A DNA stretch of 7,683 nt from assembly GCA_905212515.1 (NCBI GenBank), contig CAJMEU010000137.1, positions 1-7,683 on the forward strand. The letters are read 5' to 3'. Numbering within the stretch: the stretch's first letter is position 1; each line of letters opens with the position of its first letter. This document shows, one piece after another, positions 1 through 6,423 of this stretch. The position numbers and the translations under genes were made by a program. This DNA is from an uncultured Oscillospiraceae bacterium (GTDB lineage: Bacteria > Bacillota > Clostridia > Oscillospirales > Ruminococcaceae). The notes under the pieces were generated by a model. The model saw only the letters and a list, made by a program, of their open reading frames with translations, had not been told where the DNA came from and did no database searches.

Positions 1-36
1 CCCGACTCAATCGGGCGGGGCGGTTAGTGCCTGCTC

Positions 37-225
37 TTGGTGTCCGCCACCCCCCGCCGTTGGGGGGACGGGGGCGTGGCCGCGGGCCGTGCGGCGGGGG
101 GCGCGGCGACGGGCGGGCCCATTGGGCGGCCCTACTATGAAGTGAGCTGTGAGTACGGCGGCTTCATCGACCCGGCGCAGGTGACGGCGGTGGAGGTAAA
201 CGGAGCGCGCATCGCGGTGCGGTGA
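37..225 (+). CDS. C-terminal tail of an unrecognised protein, upstream part unreadable
   Basis: I do not recognise this gene. The last 30 or so codons (about 136-225, ending in TGA) read like a real protein end: two tyrosines, then a GGFIDPAQVTAVEVNG segment and a short hydrophobic finish. This vaguely resembles the C-terminal strand (DPxxVxAVxVDGxxI) of secreted DUF4179-type or anti-sigma-like Firmicute proteins, but the similarity is too short to name. Upstream, the same frame is low-complexity Gly/Ala/Arg, and a TAG at 25-27 closes it. The only start nearby is a TTG at 37 with no convincing SD. The likeliest reading is the 3' end of a longer gene whose frame is broken by a frameshift, mutation or sequence error in a G-run-rich stretch. 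The other forward frames across 1-120 show nothing better. A terminator follows 17 nt after the stop, which supports a real gene end here. Confidence 0.3.
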   Translation: MVSATPRRWGDGGVAAGRAAGGAATGGPIGRPYYEVSCEYGGFIDPAQVTAVEVNGARIAVR

Positions 226-242
226 GCGGTAAACAGGATCAG

Positions 243-276
243 GGGCCCCGGGAGACCGGGGCCCGTTGTCTATTTT
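243..276 (+). terminator. Rho-independent terminator closing the upstream gene
   Basis: A perfect 9-bp GC stem (GGGCCCCGG at 243-251, CCGGGGCCC at 256-264) carries a GAGA loop of the GNRA type. It is followed by a T-rich tail at 266-276 that includes TTTT. It lies 17 nt after the TGA at 223-225 and about 40 nt before the hisZ promoter, so it probably insulates the his operon from upstream transcription. The tail is interrupted by G, C and A, so efficiency may be less than maximal. Confidence 0.8.
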
Positions 277-309
277 GGCGGAAAAGCGGGATCGAACCGC
301 TTCATTAAT

Positions 310-326
310 TTACTTGACCAAAGTAA
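310..326. promoter_or_regulatory. Candidate repressor operator over the -35 box
   Basis: TTACTT (310-315) and AAGTAA (321-326) form a perfect 6-bp inverted repeat around a 5-nt centre, and the -35 hexamer (314-319) lies within it. A dimeric repressor bound here would block RNA polymerase. Some Firmicutes control his operons with a TrpR-like repressor (HisR/YerC). Assigning this site to that family is inference; I cannot confirm its motif from memory. AT-rich sequence makes chance palindromes easier, so confidence is moderate. Confidence 0.45.
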
Positions 327-342
327 GAAAAAACGTTATACT
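314..342 (+). promoter_or_regulatory. Sigma-A promoter of the his operon
   Basis: TTGACC (314-319) and TATACT (337-342) each differ from the sigma-70/sigma-A consensus hexamers at one position and are separated by the ideal 17 nt. They lie in an AT-rich island inside very GC-rich DNA. Transcription would start near 349, giving a leader of only about 25 nt before the hisZ start. That is too short for a T-box or other large riboswitch, so control is more likely at initiation. This is the only promoter-like site I see ahead of the operon. Confidence 0.85.
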
Positions 343-358
343 GTTGCTATCATACGAT

Positions 359-366
359 AAAGGAGA
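359..366 (+). promoter_or_regulatory. Ribosome binding site that fixes the hisZ TTG start
   Basis: AAAGGAGA is an almost perfect match to the anti-SD of 16S rRNA. Its GGAG core (362-365) ends 8 nt before TTG at 374. No in-frame ATG lies nearby: the first one is 80 codons into the gene, inside a conserved motif. This SD is therefore the deciding evidence for the non-ATG start. Confidence 0.85.
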
Positions 367-373
367 CAACAGC

Positions 374-1504
374 TTGGAACAGCGTGATGCACGGCAGACG
401 GACGCCGCCTTGTGGCGCAGCCTGCCCGGGGAAGACAGGGTGGCCCAAGCCCTGCGCGCCCTGTATGAGAGCCTGGGCTACCGCCGCTATCGGGCGGCCA
501 GCTTCGAGAGCTACGACTTTTATTTGGAGAACAAAAGCTTTGTGGAGTGCGAGGCCGTGCTGCCTTTCACCGATGCCTCGGGGCGGCTGCTGGCGCTGAA
601 GCCGGACGTGACCATGAGCATTGTGAAGCGCACCCGGCCGGACATGGAATCCGAGCGGCTTTACTATGTGGAACAGGTGTTCCGGGCGCGCCGCCACGGC
701 GAGGGCTGGCGGGAGCTGGGGCAGATGGGGGTGGAGTTCATCGGCGCCTCCACGGCCTATGCCCAGGCGGAAGTGGTGATGCTGGCAGCCCGCAGCCTGG
801 CGGCCATTGGGCCGGACTGGACGCTGAGCCTGGGCCATACGGGCCTGGCGGCGGGGCTGCTGGCCGCGGCCGGCGCCACCGAAGCCCAGCGGGCGGCGGC
901 GCTGGACGCGCTGCGCCACAAAAACGCCCCGGCCCTGGAGGCCCTGCTGCCCGGCGGGGCCGGGCGGGACCTGGCGGCGCTGGCCCACCTGGACGGCACG
1001 CCGGCCAGGGTGCTGGAACAAGCGGCGCCCCTGTGCAAAACAGCGGAGATGAAGGCCGCGCTGGCGGAGCTGGAAAGCCTGTCGGGCCTGCTGCGGCAAG
1101 AGGGCTTTGGCGGGAACGTGCAGCTGGACCTTTCCATGAGCAACGACCTGGATTATTACACCGGCCTGGTGCTGCAGGGATGCCTGCGCAGCGCGGCCCA
1201 GCCCGTGCTGGCCGGGGGCCGGTACGACGGGCTGATGCGCCGCTGCGGCAAGCCCCAGGCGGCCCTGGGCTTTGCCCTGGATCTGAATGAGGTGGAGCGG
1301 GCCTGCGCGGCCCCGCGCCCCTGGGACGTGGACGCGGTGCTGCTGTACGACCCAAAGGACGACCCGGCCCTGGTGCTGGCCGCCGTGCGGTGCCTGGCGG
1401 CCCAGGGCACGGTGCGGGCCGAGACGGCCCTGCCCGCCGGCGTGCGCGCGGGCAAAGTGCTGCGCCTTTTACAAAGCGGAGAGACTGAGGTGATCCCATG
1501 CTGA
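374..1504 (+). CDS. hisZ: ATP phosphoribosyltransferase regulatory subunit HisZ
   Basis: HisZ is a histidyl-tRNA synthetase paralogue without aminoacylation activity. It complexes with short HisG to make an active, histidine-inhibited enzyme for the first pathway step. The 376-aa product carries the class II synthetase-like core: LKPDVT at 75-80 (motif 2 region), YYVEQVFR at 97-104, QMGVEFIG at 117-124, DLDYYTG at 258-264 and GGRYDGLM at 281-288 followed by ALGF. Only about 60 residues follow this core, so the full anticodon-binding domain of true HisRS is missing, as expected for HisZ. The start is TTG at 374, set by AAAGGAG 8 nt upstream. An in-frame extension back to 266 would run through the terminator and promoter and is rejected. 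Its end overlaps the hisG start by 7 nt, fitting the need to make the two subunits together. A true HisRS is unlikely given the length and context. Confidence 0.95.
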   Translation: MEQRDARQTDAALWRSLPGEDRVAQALRALYESLGYRRYRAASFESYDFYLENKSFVECEAVLPFTDASGRLLALKPDVTMSIVKRTRPDMESERLYYVEQVFRARRHGEGWRELGQMGVEFIGASTAYAQAEVVMLAARSLAAIGPDWTLSLGHTGLAAGLLAAAGATEAQRAAALDALRHKNAPALEALLPGGAGRDLAALAHLDGTPARVLEQAAPLCKTAEMKAALAELESLSGLLRQEGFGGNVQLDLSMSNDLDYYTGLVLQGCLRSAAQPVLAGGRYDGLMRRCGKPQAALGFALDLNEVERACAAPRPWDVDAVLLYDPKDDPALVLAAVRCLAAQGTVRAETALPAGVRAGKVLRLLQSGETEVIPC

Positions 1505-2115
1505 CCATCGCGCTGCCCAAGGGGCGGCTGGGGGATAAGGTTTACAAATTGTTCGCCCGCGTGGGGTACGACTGCTCGGCCATGTTGGCGGACGACCGCA
1601 AGCTGGTGCTGGAGAGCCCGGAAAACGATGTGCGCTATCTGCTGGTAAAGCCGGGCGACGTGGCCATTTACGTGGAGCACGGCGCGGCGGATATCGGCGT
1701 GGTGGGCCGGGACGTGCTGCTGGAGACGGGCCCCGACGTGTACGAACTGCTGGACACGAAGCTGGGCGCCTGCCGCCTGGCCGTGGCCGCGAAAACGGAT
1801 TTTCAGGAGGACTTGTCGCTGCCGCTGCGGGTGGCCACCAAGTACCCCAACGTGGCCCGGCGCTACTACGAGGAGCGCAGCCGCGAGGTGGAGCTGATCA
1901 AGCTGAACGGCAGCATCGAGCTGGCGCCTATTTTGGGGCTGGCGGACGTGATCGTGGATATTGTGGAGACGGGCACCACCCTGCGGGAGAACGGCCTGGC
2001 CGTGGTGGCCGACGTGGCGCCCAGCACCGCGTGGCTGATCGCCAACAAGGCCAGCTATCGCTTTGAAAAAGAGAACATCGACGAATTACTGCGGAAGATG
2101 AGGGACGTATTATGA
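1498..2115 (+). CDS. hisG: ATP phosphoribosyltransferase catalytic subunit, short form HisG
   Basis: HisG condenses ATP with PRPP to phosphoribosyl-ATP, the committed step of histidine synthesis. At 205 aa it is the short form, which lacks the C-terminal histidine-binding domain of long HisG (about 290-300 aa) and relies on HisZ, encoded just upstream. Diagnostic segments are ALPKGRL at 5-11, KPGDVAIYVEHGAADIGVVG at 51-70, KYPN at 115-118, KLNGSIELAP at 135-144 and the PRPP-binding loop DIVETGTT at 154-161. The start overlaps the end of hisZ (ATGCTGA), with GAGG 7 nt upstream. The gene ends in an ATGA overlap with hisD. No key residue looks lost. Confidence 0.97.
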   Translation: MLTIALPKGRLGDKVYKLFARVGYDCSAMLADDRKLVLESPENDVRYLLVKPGDVAIYVEHGAADIGVVGRDVLLETGPDVYELLDTKLGACRLAVAAKTDFQEDLSLPLRVATKYPNVARRYYEERSREVELIKLNGSIELAPILGLADVIVDIVETGTTLRENGLAVVADVAPSTAWLIANKASYRFEKENIDELLRKMRDVL

Positions 2116-3407
2116 TCGAGATCACGCGCCTGGAGGGCATGGAGGCCGGCGACATTTTGCAGCGCGGCGGCATGACCCGGCCCGACGAGGAAGTGGAGCG
2201 GGCGGTGGCCGCCATTTTGGAGGATGTGCGCGGCCGCGGCGACGCGGCCGTATTGGAGTATGAAGAGAAGTTCGACAAGGTGCGCATGGACGGCCTGGCG
2301 GTGAGCGGGGCGGAGATCGACGCGGCCTTCGCGACCATGGACGGGGATTTCATCGAGACCCTGCGGGCGGCGGCGGCCAACATCGAGGCGTTCCACCGCC
2401 GGCAGGTGCGCACGGGCTTTGTGCTGGACGAGACGGACGGCGCGGTGCTGGGCCAGCGGGTGATGCCCCTGGCGCGGGTGGGCCTGTACGTGCCCGGCGG
2501 CACGGCGCGCTACCCCTCCACGGTGCTGATGGACGCCATCCCGGCCAGGATCGCCGGGGTGGGGGAGATCGCCATGGCCACGCCCCCGGGCCCGGACGGC
2601 AAGGTGCCGGCGGTGATCCTGGCGGCGGCCAAGGTGGCGGGCGTGACGGCCATTTACAAGATGGGCGGCGCCCAGGCCGTGGCGGCCTTCGCCTACGGCA
2701 CGGACACGGTGAAGCCGGTGGACAAGATTGTGGGGCCGGGCAACATTTTTGTGGCCACGGCCAAGCGCCAGGTGTACGGTCTGGTGGATATCGACATGAT
2801 CGCCGGGCCCAGCGAGATCCTGGTGGTGGCGGACGGCGGCGCCGACCCGGCCCACGTGGCGGCCGACCTGCTGAGCCAGGCCGAGCATGACAAGCGCGCG
2901 GCCGCAGTGCTGGTGTGCGACAGCATGGACCTGGCCCGGGCGGTGGACGGGGAACTGGAGCGCCAGACGGCGCTGCTGGAGCGGGCGGACATCGCCCGGG
3001 CGTCCCTGGCGGCCAACGGGCGGCTGATCGTGACGGACGACCTGGCCCGGGCCATCGACGTGGCCAACGCCCTGGCGCCGGAGCACTTGGAGCTGTGCGT
3101 GGAGGACCCCTTCGCCTGGCTGCATCGGGTGCGCAACGCGGGCAGCGTGTTTTTGGGCCGCAACACGCCCGAAGCCCTGGGCGACTACTTCGCGGGCCCC
3201 AACCACACCCTGCCCACCGGCGGCACGGCCCGCTTTTCCAGCCCGCTGGGCGTGGATGATTTCGTCAAGAGATCTTCGTTCATCTACTATTCGCGCGGGG
3301 CCCTGGCCGGGGTGCGGCGCAGGGTGGCGGACTTTGCCACGCGGGAGGGCCTGACGGCCCACGCGCGCAGCGTGACCATCCGCTTTGACGGGGAGGGGGA
3401 GGCATGA
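2112..3407 (+). CDS. hisD: Histidinol dehydrogenase HisD
   Basis: HisD is a zinc-dependent NAD enzyme that oxidises histidinol in two steps, through histidinal, to histidine. It is the last enzyme of the pathway. The 431-aa length is typical. All expected catalytic and zinc residues are visible: Q256 and H259 in LLSQAEHD (E. coli Q259/H262), E324-H325 in APEHLEL (E326/H327), D358 in GDYFAGPNHTLPT (D360) and H417 in GLTAHARS (H419). The nucleotide-binding and core segments VGLYVPGG (123-130), GGAQAVAAFAYGT (185-197), GPGN (208-211) and AGPSEILVVAD (231-241) are also intact. The start shares ATGA with the hisG stop, with AGGGA at 2101-2105 as SD. It ends in an ATGA overlap with hisC. A 550-aa open frame on the opposite strand here is a GC-bias shadow. 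Confidence 0.98.
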   Translation: MIEITRLEGMEAGDILQRGGMTRPDEEVERAVAAILEDVRGRGDAAVLEYEEKFDKVRMDGLAVSGAEIDAAFATMDGDFIETLRAAAANIEAFHRRQVRTGFVLDETDGAVLGQRVMPLARVGLYVPGGTARYPSTVLMDAIPARIAGVGEIAMATPPGPDGKVPAVILAAAKVAGVTAIYKMGGAQAVAAFAYGTDTVKPVDKIVGPGNIFVATAKRQVYGLVDIDMIAGPSEILVVADGGADPAHVAADLLSQAEHDKRAAAVLVCDSMDLARAVDGELERQTALLERADIARASLAANGRLIVTDDLARAIDVANALAPEHLELCVEDPFAWLHRVRNAGSVFLGRNTPEALGDYFAGPNHTLPTGGTARFSSPLGVDDFVKRSSFIYYSRGALAGVRRRVADFATREGLTAHARSVTIRFDGEGEA

Positions 3408-4477
3408 GCCGCTTTTTGGCCCCCTCCCTGGCGGGGCTGGCGCCCTACGTCCCTGGGGAACAGCCCCGGGGCATCGCCGGCCTGCTGAAGTTGAACACCA
3501 ACGAGAACCCCTTCCCGCCCAGCCCCCGGGTGACGGCGGCGCTGACACAGGCGCAGACGGTGGAAGACCTGCGCCTTTATTCCGACCCGGCCTGCGCCGA
3601 TTTCCTGGCGGCCCTGGCGGGCACCTTCGGCGTGGGGCAGGGGCAGGTGTTCGCCTCCAACGGCTCGGACGAGGCGCTGGCCTTCTGCTTCGCGGGGCTT
3701 TGCGCACAGGGCGCGGCTTTTGCCGACGTGACCTACGGCTTTTACCCGGTGTTCGCGGCCCTGTACGGCGTACAGGCCGACATCGTGCCCCTGCGGGCGG
3801 ACTGGCGGCTGGCCGTGGAGGACTATGCCGGCAGAAAGGGCACGGTGTTCATCGCCAACCCCAACGCGCCCACGGGCCTGGCCCTGGGCCTTGGGGACAT
3901 AGAGACGCTGCTGCGGCAGGATGAAAACCGCCTGGTGGTGGTGGACGAGGCCTACGTGGATTTCGGCGCGCAGAGCTCCCGCGCCCTGCTGGACCGTTAC
4001 GACAACCTGCTGGTGGTGGGCACCTTCTCGAAGTCCCGCAGCCTGGCAGGCGCGCGGCTGGGCTACGCCGTGGGCAGCGAGGCGCTGATCGCCGACCTGA
4101 ACAGGGTGAAATTCAGCTTCAACCCCTACAACGTCAACCGGCTGACGCTGCTGGCCGGCACGGCCGCCCTGGCCGACCGGGACTATTTCGACCAATGCCG
4201 CCGGGCCGTGATGGACGCGCGGGACGAGACGGCCCGGGCGCTGCGGGCGCTGGGCTTCGCGGTGACGGAGAGCAAGGCGAATTTCCTGTTCGCCGCGCCG
4301 CCGGCGCCGCTGACGGGCAAAACCTATTTTGAGCGCCTGCGGCAGCGGGATATTTTGGTGCGCTGGTTCGGCGCGCCGCGCACGGAGAACTACGTGCGCA
4401 TCACCGTGGGCACGGACGCCCAGATGGCGCGCCTGCTGCAGGCGACCAAAGCGATCTGCAAGGAGATGGGACTATGA
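3404..4477 (+). CDS. hisC: Histidinol-phosphate aminotransferase HisC
   Basis: HisC is a PLP-dependent fold-type I aminotransferase that moves the amino group of glutamate onto imidazole acetol phosphate, giving histidinol phosphate. The 357-aa product has the N-terminal LNTNENPFPPSP signature (30-41), SNGSDE (85-90) for PLP phosphate contact, NPNAPTG (152-158), VVDEAYVDF (179-187; D181 would pair with the PLP ring nitrogen), the Schiff-base lysine K210 in TFSKSRSLAGARLG (R218 conserved) and the C-terminal R332 in VRITVG, expected to bind the substrate carboxylate or phosphate side. A long purine-rich SD (GGGAGGGGGAGG, 3391-3402) precedes the ATG, which overlaps the hisD stop. Related enzymes also act on aromatic amino acids, so a side role there is possible; the operon context makes histidine synthesis the main role. 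Confidence 0.97.
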   Translation: MSRFLAPSLAGLAPYVPGEQPRGIAGLLKLNTNENPFPPSPRVTAALTQAQTVEDLRLYSDPACADFLAALAGTFGVGQGQVFASNGSDEALAFCFAGLCAQGAAFADVTYGFYPVFAALYGVQADIVPLRADWRLAVEDYAGRKGTVFIANPNAPTGLALGLGDIETLLRQDENRLVVVDEAYVDFGAQSSRALLDRYDNLLVVGTFSKSRSLAGARLGYAVGSEALIADLNRVKFSFNPYNVNRLTLLAGTAALADRDYFDQCRRAVMDARDETARALRALGFAVTESKANFLFAAPPAPLTGKTYFERLRQRDILVRWFGAPRTENYVRITVGTDAQMARLLQATKAICKEMGL

Positions 4478-5070
4478 CCAAGCGAAGCGCGGCCGTGGAG
4501 CGGAAAACGGCCGAGACAGACATCCGGCTGACCCTGTGCCTGGACGGCACGGGGCAATACGAGATCGACACCGGGTGCGGCTTTTTCGACCACATGCTGG
4601 CGGCCTTGGCCCGCCACGGCCGGTTCGATTTGACCGTGCGCTGTGTGGGGGACACCCATGTGGACGACCACCACACGGTGGAGGACGTGGGGATCGTGCT
4701 GGGCACGGCCTTCGCCCGGGCGCTGGGCGAGGGGCGGGGCATCGCCCGCTACGGCTGGGCCGCCCTGCCCATGGACGAGGCCCTGGTGCTGGCGTCGGTG
4801 GACCTGTGCGGCCGCGGCACGCTGGGCTGGGCGTTGGAACTGCCCACCGAGAAGATCGGCGCCTTCGACGCGGAATTGGTGCGGGAGTTCTTCCTGGCCT
4901 TCACCCGCACGGCGGCCTGTGCGCTGCACGTGCGCGGTTTGGCGGGGGAGAACAGCCACCATCTGGCCGAGTGCGCCTTCAAGGCCTTTGCCCGGGCGCT
5001 GCGGGCGGCCGCGGCCATCGACCCGGCCGCCGCGGGTGAGATTCCCTCCACCAAGGGGACGCTGTTATGA
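4474..5070 (+). CDS. hisB: Imidazoleglycerol-phosphate dehydratase HisB (monofunctional)
   Basis: HisB dehydrates imidazole glycerol phosphate to imidazole acetol phosphate, using a dinuclear manganese centre in a large symmetric assembly. The 198-aa protein is the single-domain type, without the N-terminal HAD phosphatase domain of the E. coli bifunctional HisB. The metal-binding repeats are both present: DDHHTVED at 64-71 and NSHHLAE at 160-166. So are TGCGFFDHM (33-41), GIARYGWAALPMDEAL (89-104) and the C-terminal PSTKG (191-195). AAGGAGA at 4460-4466 precedes the ATG at 8-nt spacing, and the start shares ATGA with the end of hisC. Since the phosphatase domain is absent and no other phosphatase is in the window, histidinol-phosphate dephosphorylation must be encoded elsewhere. 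Confidence 0.98.
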   Translation: MTKRSAAVERKTAETDIRLTLCLDGTGQYEIDTGCGFFDHMLAALARHGRFDLTVRCVGDTHVDDHHTVEDVGIVLGTAFARALGEGRGIARYGWAALPMDEALVLASVDLCGRGTLGWALELPTEKIGAFDAELVREFFLAFTRTAACALHVRGLAGENSHHLAECAFKAFARALRAAAAIDPAAAGEIPSTKGTLL

Positions 5071-5681
5071 CGGCGGTCATTGATTACGGGGTGGGCAATT
5101 TGTTCAGCCTGACCTCCTCGCTGCGGCACATCGGCGCGGAAAATGTGGTGACGGGCGACGCGGCGGCGCTGGAGGCCGCGCAGCGCATCATCCTGCCCGG
5201 CGTGGGCGCCTTCGGCGACGCCATGGAGAAGCTGGAGGCCACGGGCCTGGTGCCCGTGCTGCGCAGGCAGGCGGCCCGGGGCGTGCCGCTGCTGGGCATC
5301 TGCCTGGGCATGCAGCTGCTGTTTGAAACAAGCTATGAGTACGGCGAGCACGCGGGCCTGGGCCTTTTGCCCGGCCGGGTGTGCCCGCTGGCGGAAGATT
5401 TGGCCGGGACGGGCCTGAAGGTGCCCCACATCGGCTGGAACCCGCTGCAGATCCACCGGCCCGATACGCCCATCCTGCAAAATACCCGGGAGGGCGAATG
5501 CGTGTACTATGTGCACTCTTACTATGTAAAGGGCTGCGGCGAGGCGCTGGCCGCGTCGTCCGAGTACGGCGTGACGGTGCCGGGCACGGTGGCGCTGGGC
5601 AATGTGTACGGCTGCCAGTTCCACCCGGAAAAAAGCGGCGAGACGGGCCTGGGCATCCTGCGGGCCTTCTGCGCCTTGTGA
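5067..5681 (+). CDS. hisH: Imidazole glycerol phosphate synthase glutaminase subunit HisH
   Basis: HisH is a class I glutamine amidotransferase. It hydrolyses glutamine and channels ammonia through the barrel of HisF, which makes imidazole glycerol phosphate and AICAR. The 204-aa protein shows the catalytic triad: nucleophile C79 in GICLGMQLL (77-85), and H186 and E188 in QFHPEKSG (184-191). Also visible are the N-terminal IDYGVGNLFS (5-14), LPGVGAFGDAM (43-53), HIGWNPL (121-127) and YYVHSYYV (147-154). AAGGGGA at 5053-5059 is the SD, 7 nt before the ATG, and the start shares ATGA with hisB. After its TGA there is a 13-nt gap to hisA. The partner hisF is two genes downstream, the usual arrangement in his operons. 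Confidence 0.97.
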   Translation: MTAVIDYGVGNLFSLTSSLRHIGAENVVTGDAAALEAAQRIILPGVGAFGDAMEKLEATGLVPVLRRQAARGVPLLGICLGMQLLFETSYEYGEHAGLGLLPGRVCPLAEDLAGTGLKVPHIGWNPLQIHRPDTPILQNTREGECVYYVHSYYVKGCGEALAASSEYGVTVPGTVALGNVYGCQFHPEKSGETGLGILRAFCAL

Positions 5682-5694
5682 GGGGAGAATGAGC

Positions 5695-6423
5695 ATGGAT
5701 ATCTTTCCCGCCATTGATTTGAAAGACGGCCAGGTGGTGCGCCTGACCCAGGGCGACTACGGAAAAGTGGAGGTGTACGGCCACGACCCGGCGGCCGCAG
5801 CGCGCAGGTTCGCCGGGCAGGGGGCGCGCTTCCTGCACGTGGTGGACCTGGACGGCGCCAAGGACGGCGCCCTGTCCAACTACGACGCGGTGACCGCCAT
5901 CCTGCGGGCGGCCGACCTGTATGTGGAGGTGGGCGGCGGCATCCGGGACGCGGCGCGGGTGAAAGCCTATCTGGACGCGGGCGCGGCGCGGGTGATCCTG
6001 GGCAGCGCGGCGCTGAAGGACCAGCCCTTTTTACAGGCCATGCTGGACCAGTACGGCCCGGCCATTGCCGTGGGCGTGGACGCGCGGAACGGTAAGGTGG
6101 CCACCGAGGGCTGGCTGAAGACCAGCGGCGTGGACAGCTTTGAATTCTGCCGGGCCGTGCACCGCATGGGCGCGCAAAGCGTCATCTACACGGACATCGC
6201 CCGGGACGGCGCCATGCAGGGCCCCAATGTGGAGGCGGTGGCCCGCTTGTGCCGGGCCATGCCCGGCCTGGCGGTGACGGCCAGCGGCGGCGTGAGCAGC
6301 CTGGCGGACATCGGGGCGCTGAAAAAGGCCGGGGCGGCGGCGGCCATCGTGGGCAAGGCGCTGTACAACGGCGCGCTGGAGCTGCCCGCCGTGCTGGCGG
6401 CGGCCGGGGAGGGACGAGCATGA
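5695..6423 (+). CDS. hisA: ProFAR isomerase HisA
   Basis: HisA carries out the Amadori rearrangement of ProFAR to PRFAR in a (beta/alpha)8 barrel. The predicted catalytic aspartates are D8 (FPAIDLKDG, 4-12) and D129 (VGVDARNG, 126-133). The two phosphate-binding glycine motifs are VGGGIR (79-84) and ASGGVSS (196-202), and YTDIARDGAMQGPN (165-178) is typical of the family. I chose ATG at 5695 (242 aa) because AGGGGAG (5681-5687) then sits at 7-nt spacing. An in-frame ATG at 5689 would add two residues but leave the SD almost touching the start. The 13-nt gap to hisH makes this the only junction in the operon without overlap. The gene ends in an ATGA overlap with hisF. A dual HisA/TrpF (PriA) enzyme is possible in principle, but nothing here points to it. 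Confidence 0.96.
   Translation: MDIFPAIDLKDGQVVRLTQGDYGKVEVYGHDPAAAARRFAGQGARFLHVVDLDGAKDGALSNYDAVTAILRAADLYVEVGGGIRDAARVKAYLDAGAARVILGSAALKDQPFLQAMLDQYGPAIAVGVDARNGKVATEGWLKTSGVDSFEFCRAVHRMGAQSVIYTDIARDGAMQGPNVEAVARLCRAMPGLAVTASGGVSSLADIGALKKAGAAAAIVGKALYNGALELPAVLAAAGEGRA

Noticed and set aside
348..359. Short dyad TATC-N4-GATA near the transcription start
   Set aside because: Four-base arms in AT-rich DNA are expected by chance, and the site overlaps the SD region. It is much weaker than the repeat at 310-326.
266..373. In-frame N-terminal extension of hisZ starting at TTG 266
   Set aside because: It would begin in the terminator tail and run through the promoter. No SD precedes it, while TTG 374 has an excellent one, and the extra 36 residues match nothing in HisZ.
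343..373. Possible T-box, histidine attenuator or riboswitch in the hisZ leader
   Set aside because: With the promoter at 314-342 the leader is only about 25 nt. There is no His-codon leader peptide, no T-box sequence and no terminator between promoter and gene.
374..1504. First gene as a true histidyl-tRNA synthetase
   Set aside because: It lacks the full C-terminal anticodon-binding domain, is 376 aa, and is directly coupled to a short hisG, which requires HisZ.
2055..3707. Long open frames on the minus strand (up to 550 codons) opposite hisD and other genes
   Set aside because: They are rich in Arg, Pro, Ala, Gly and His, carry no recognisable domain and lie exactly opposite well-conserved genes. 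In GC-rich DNA the antisense frame rarely meets a stop, so these are shadows.
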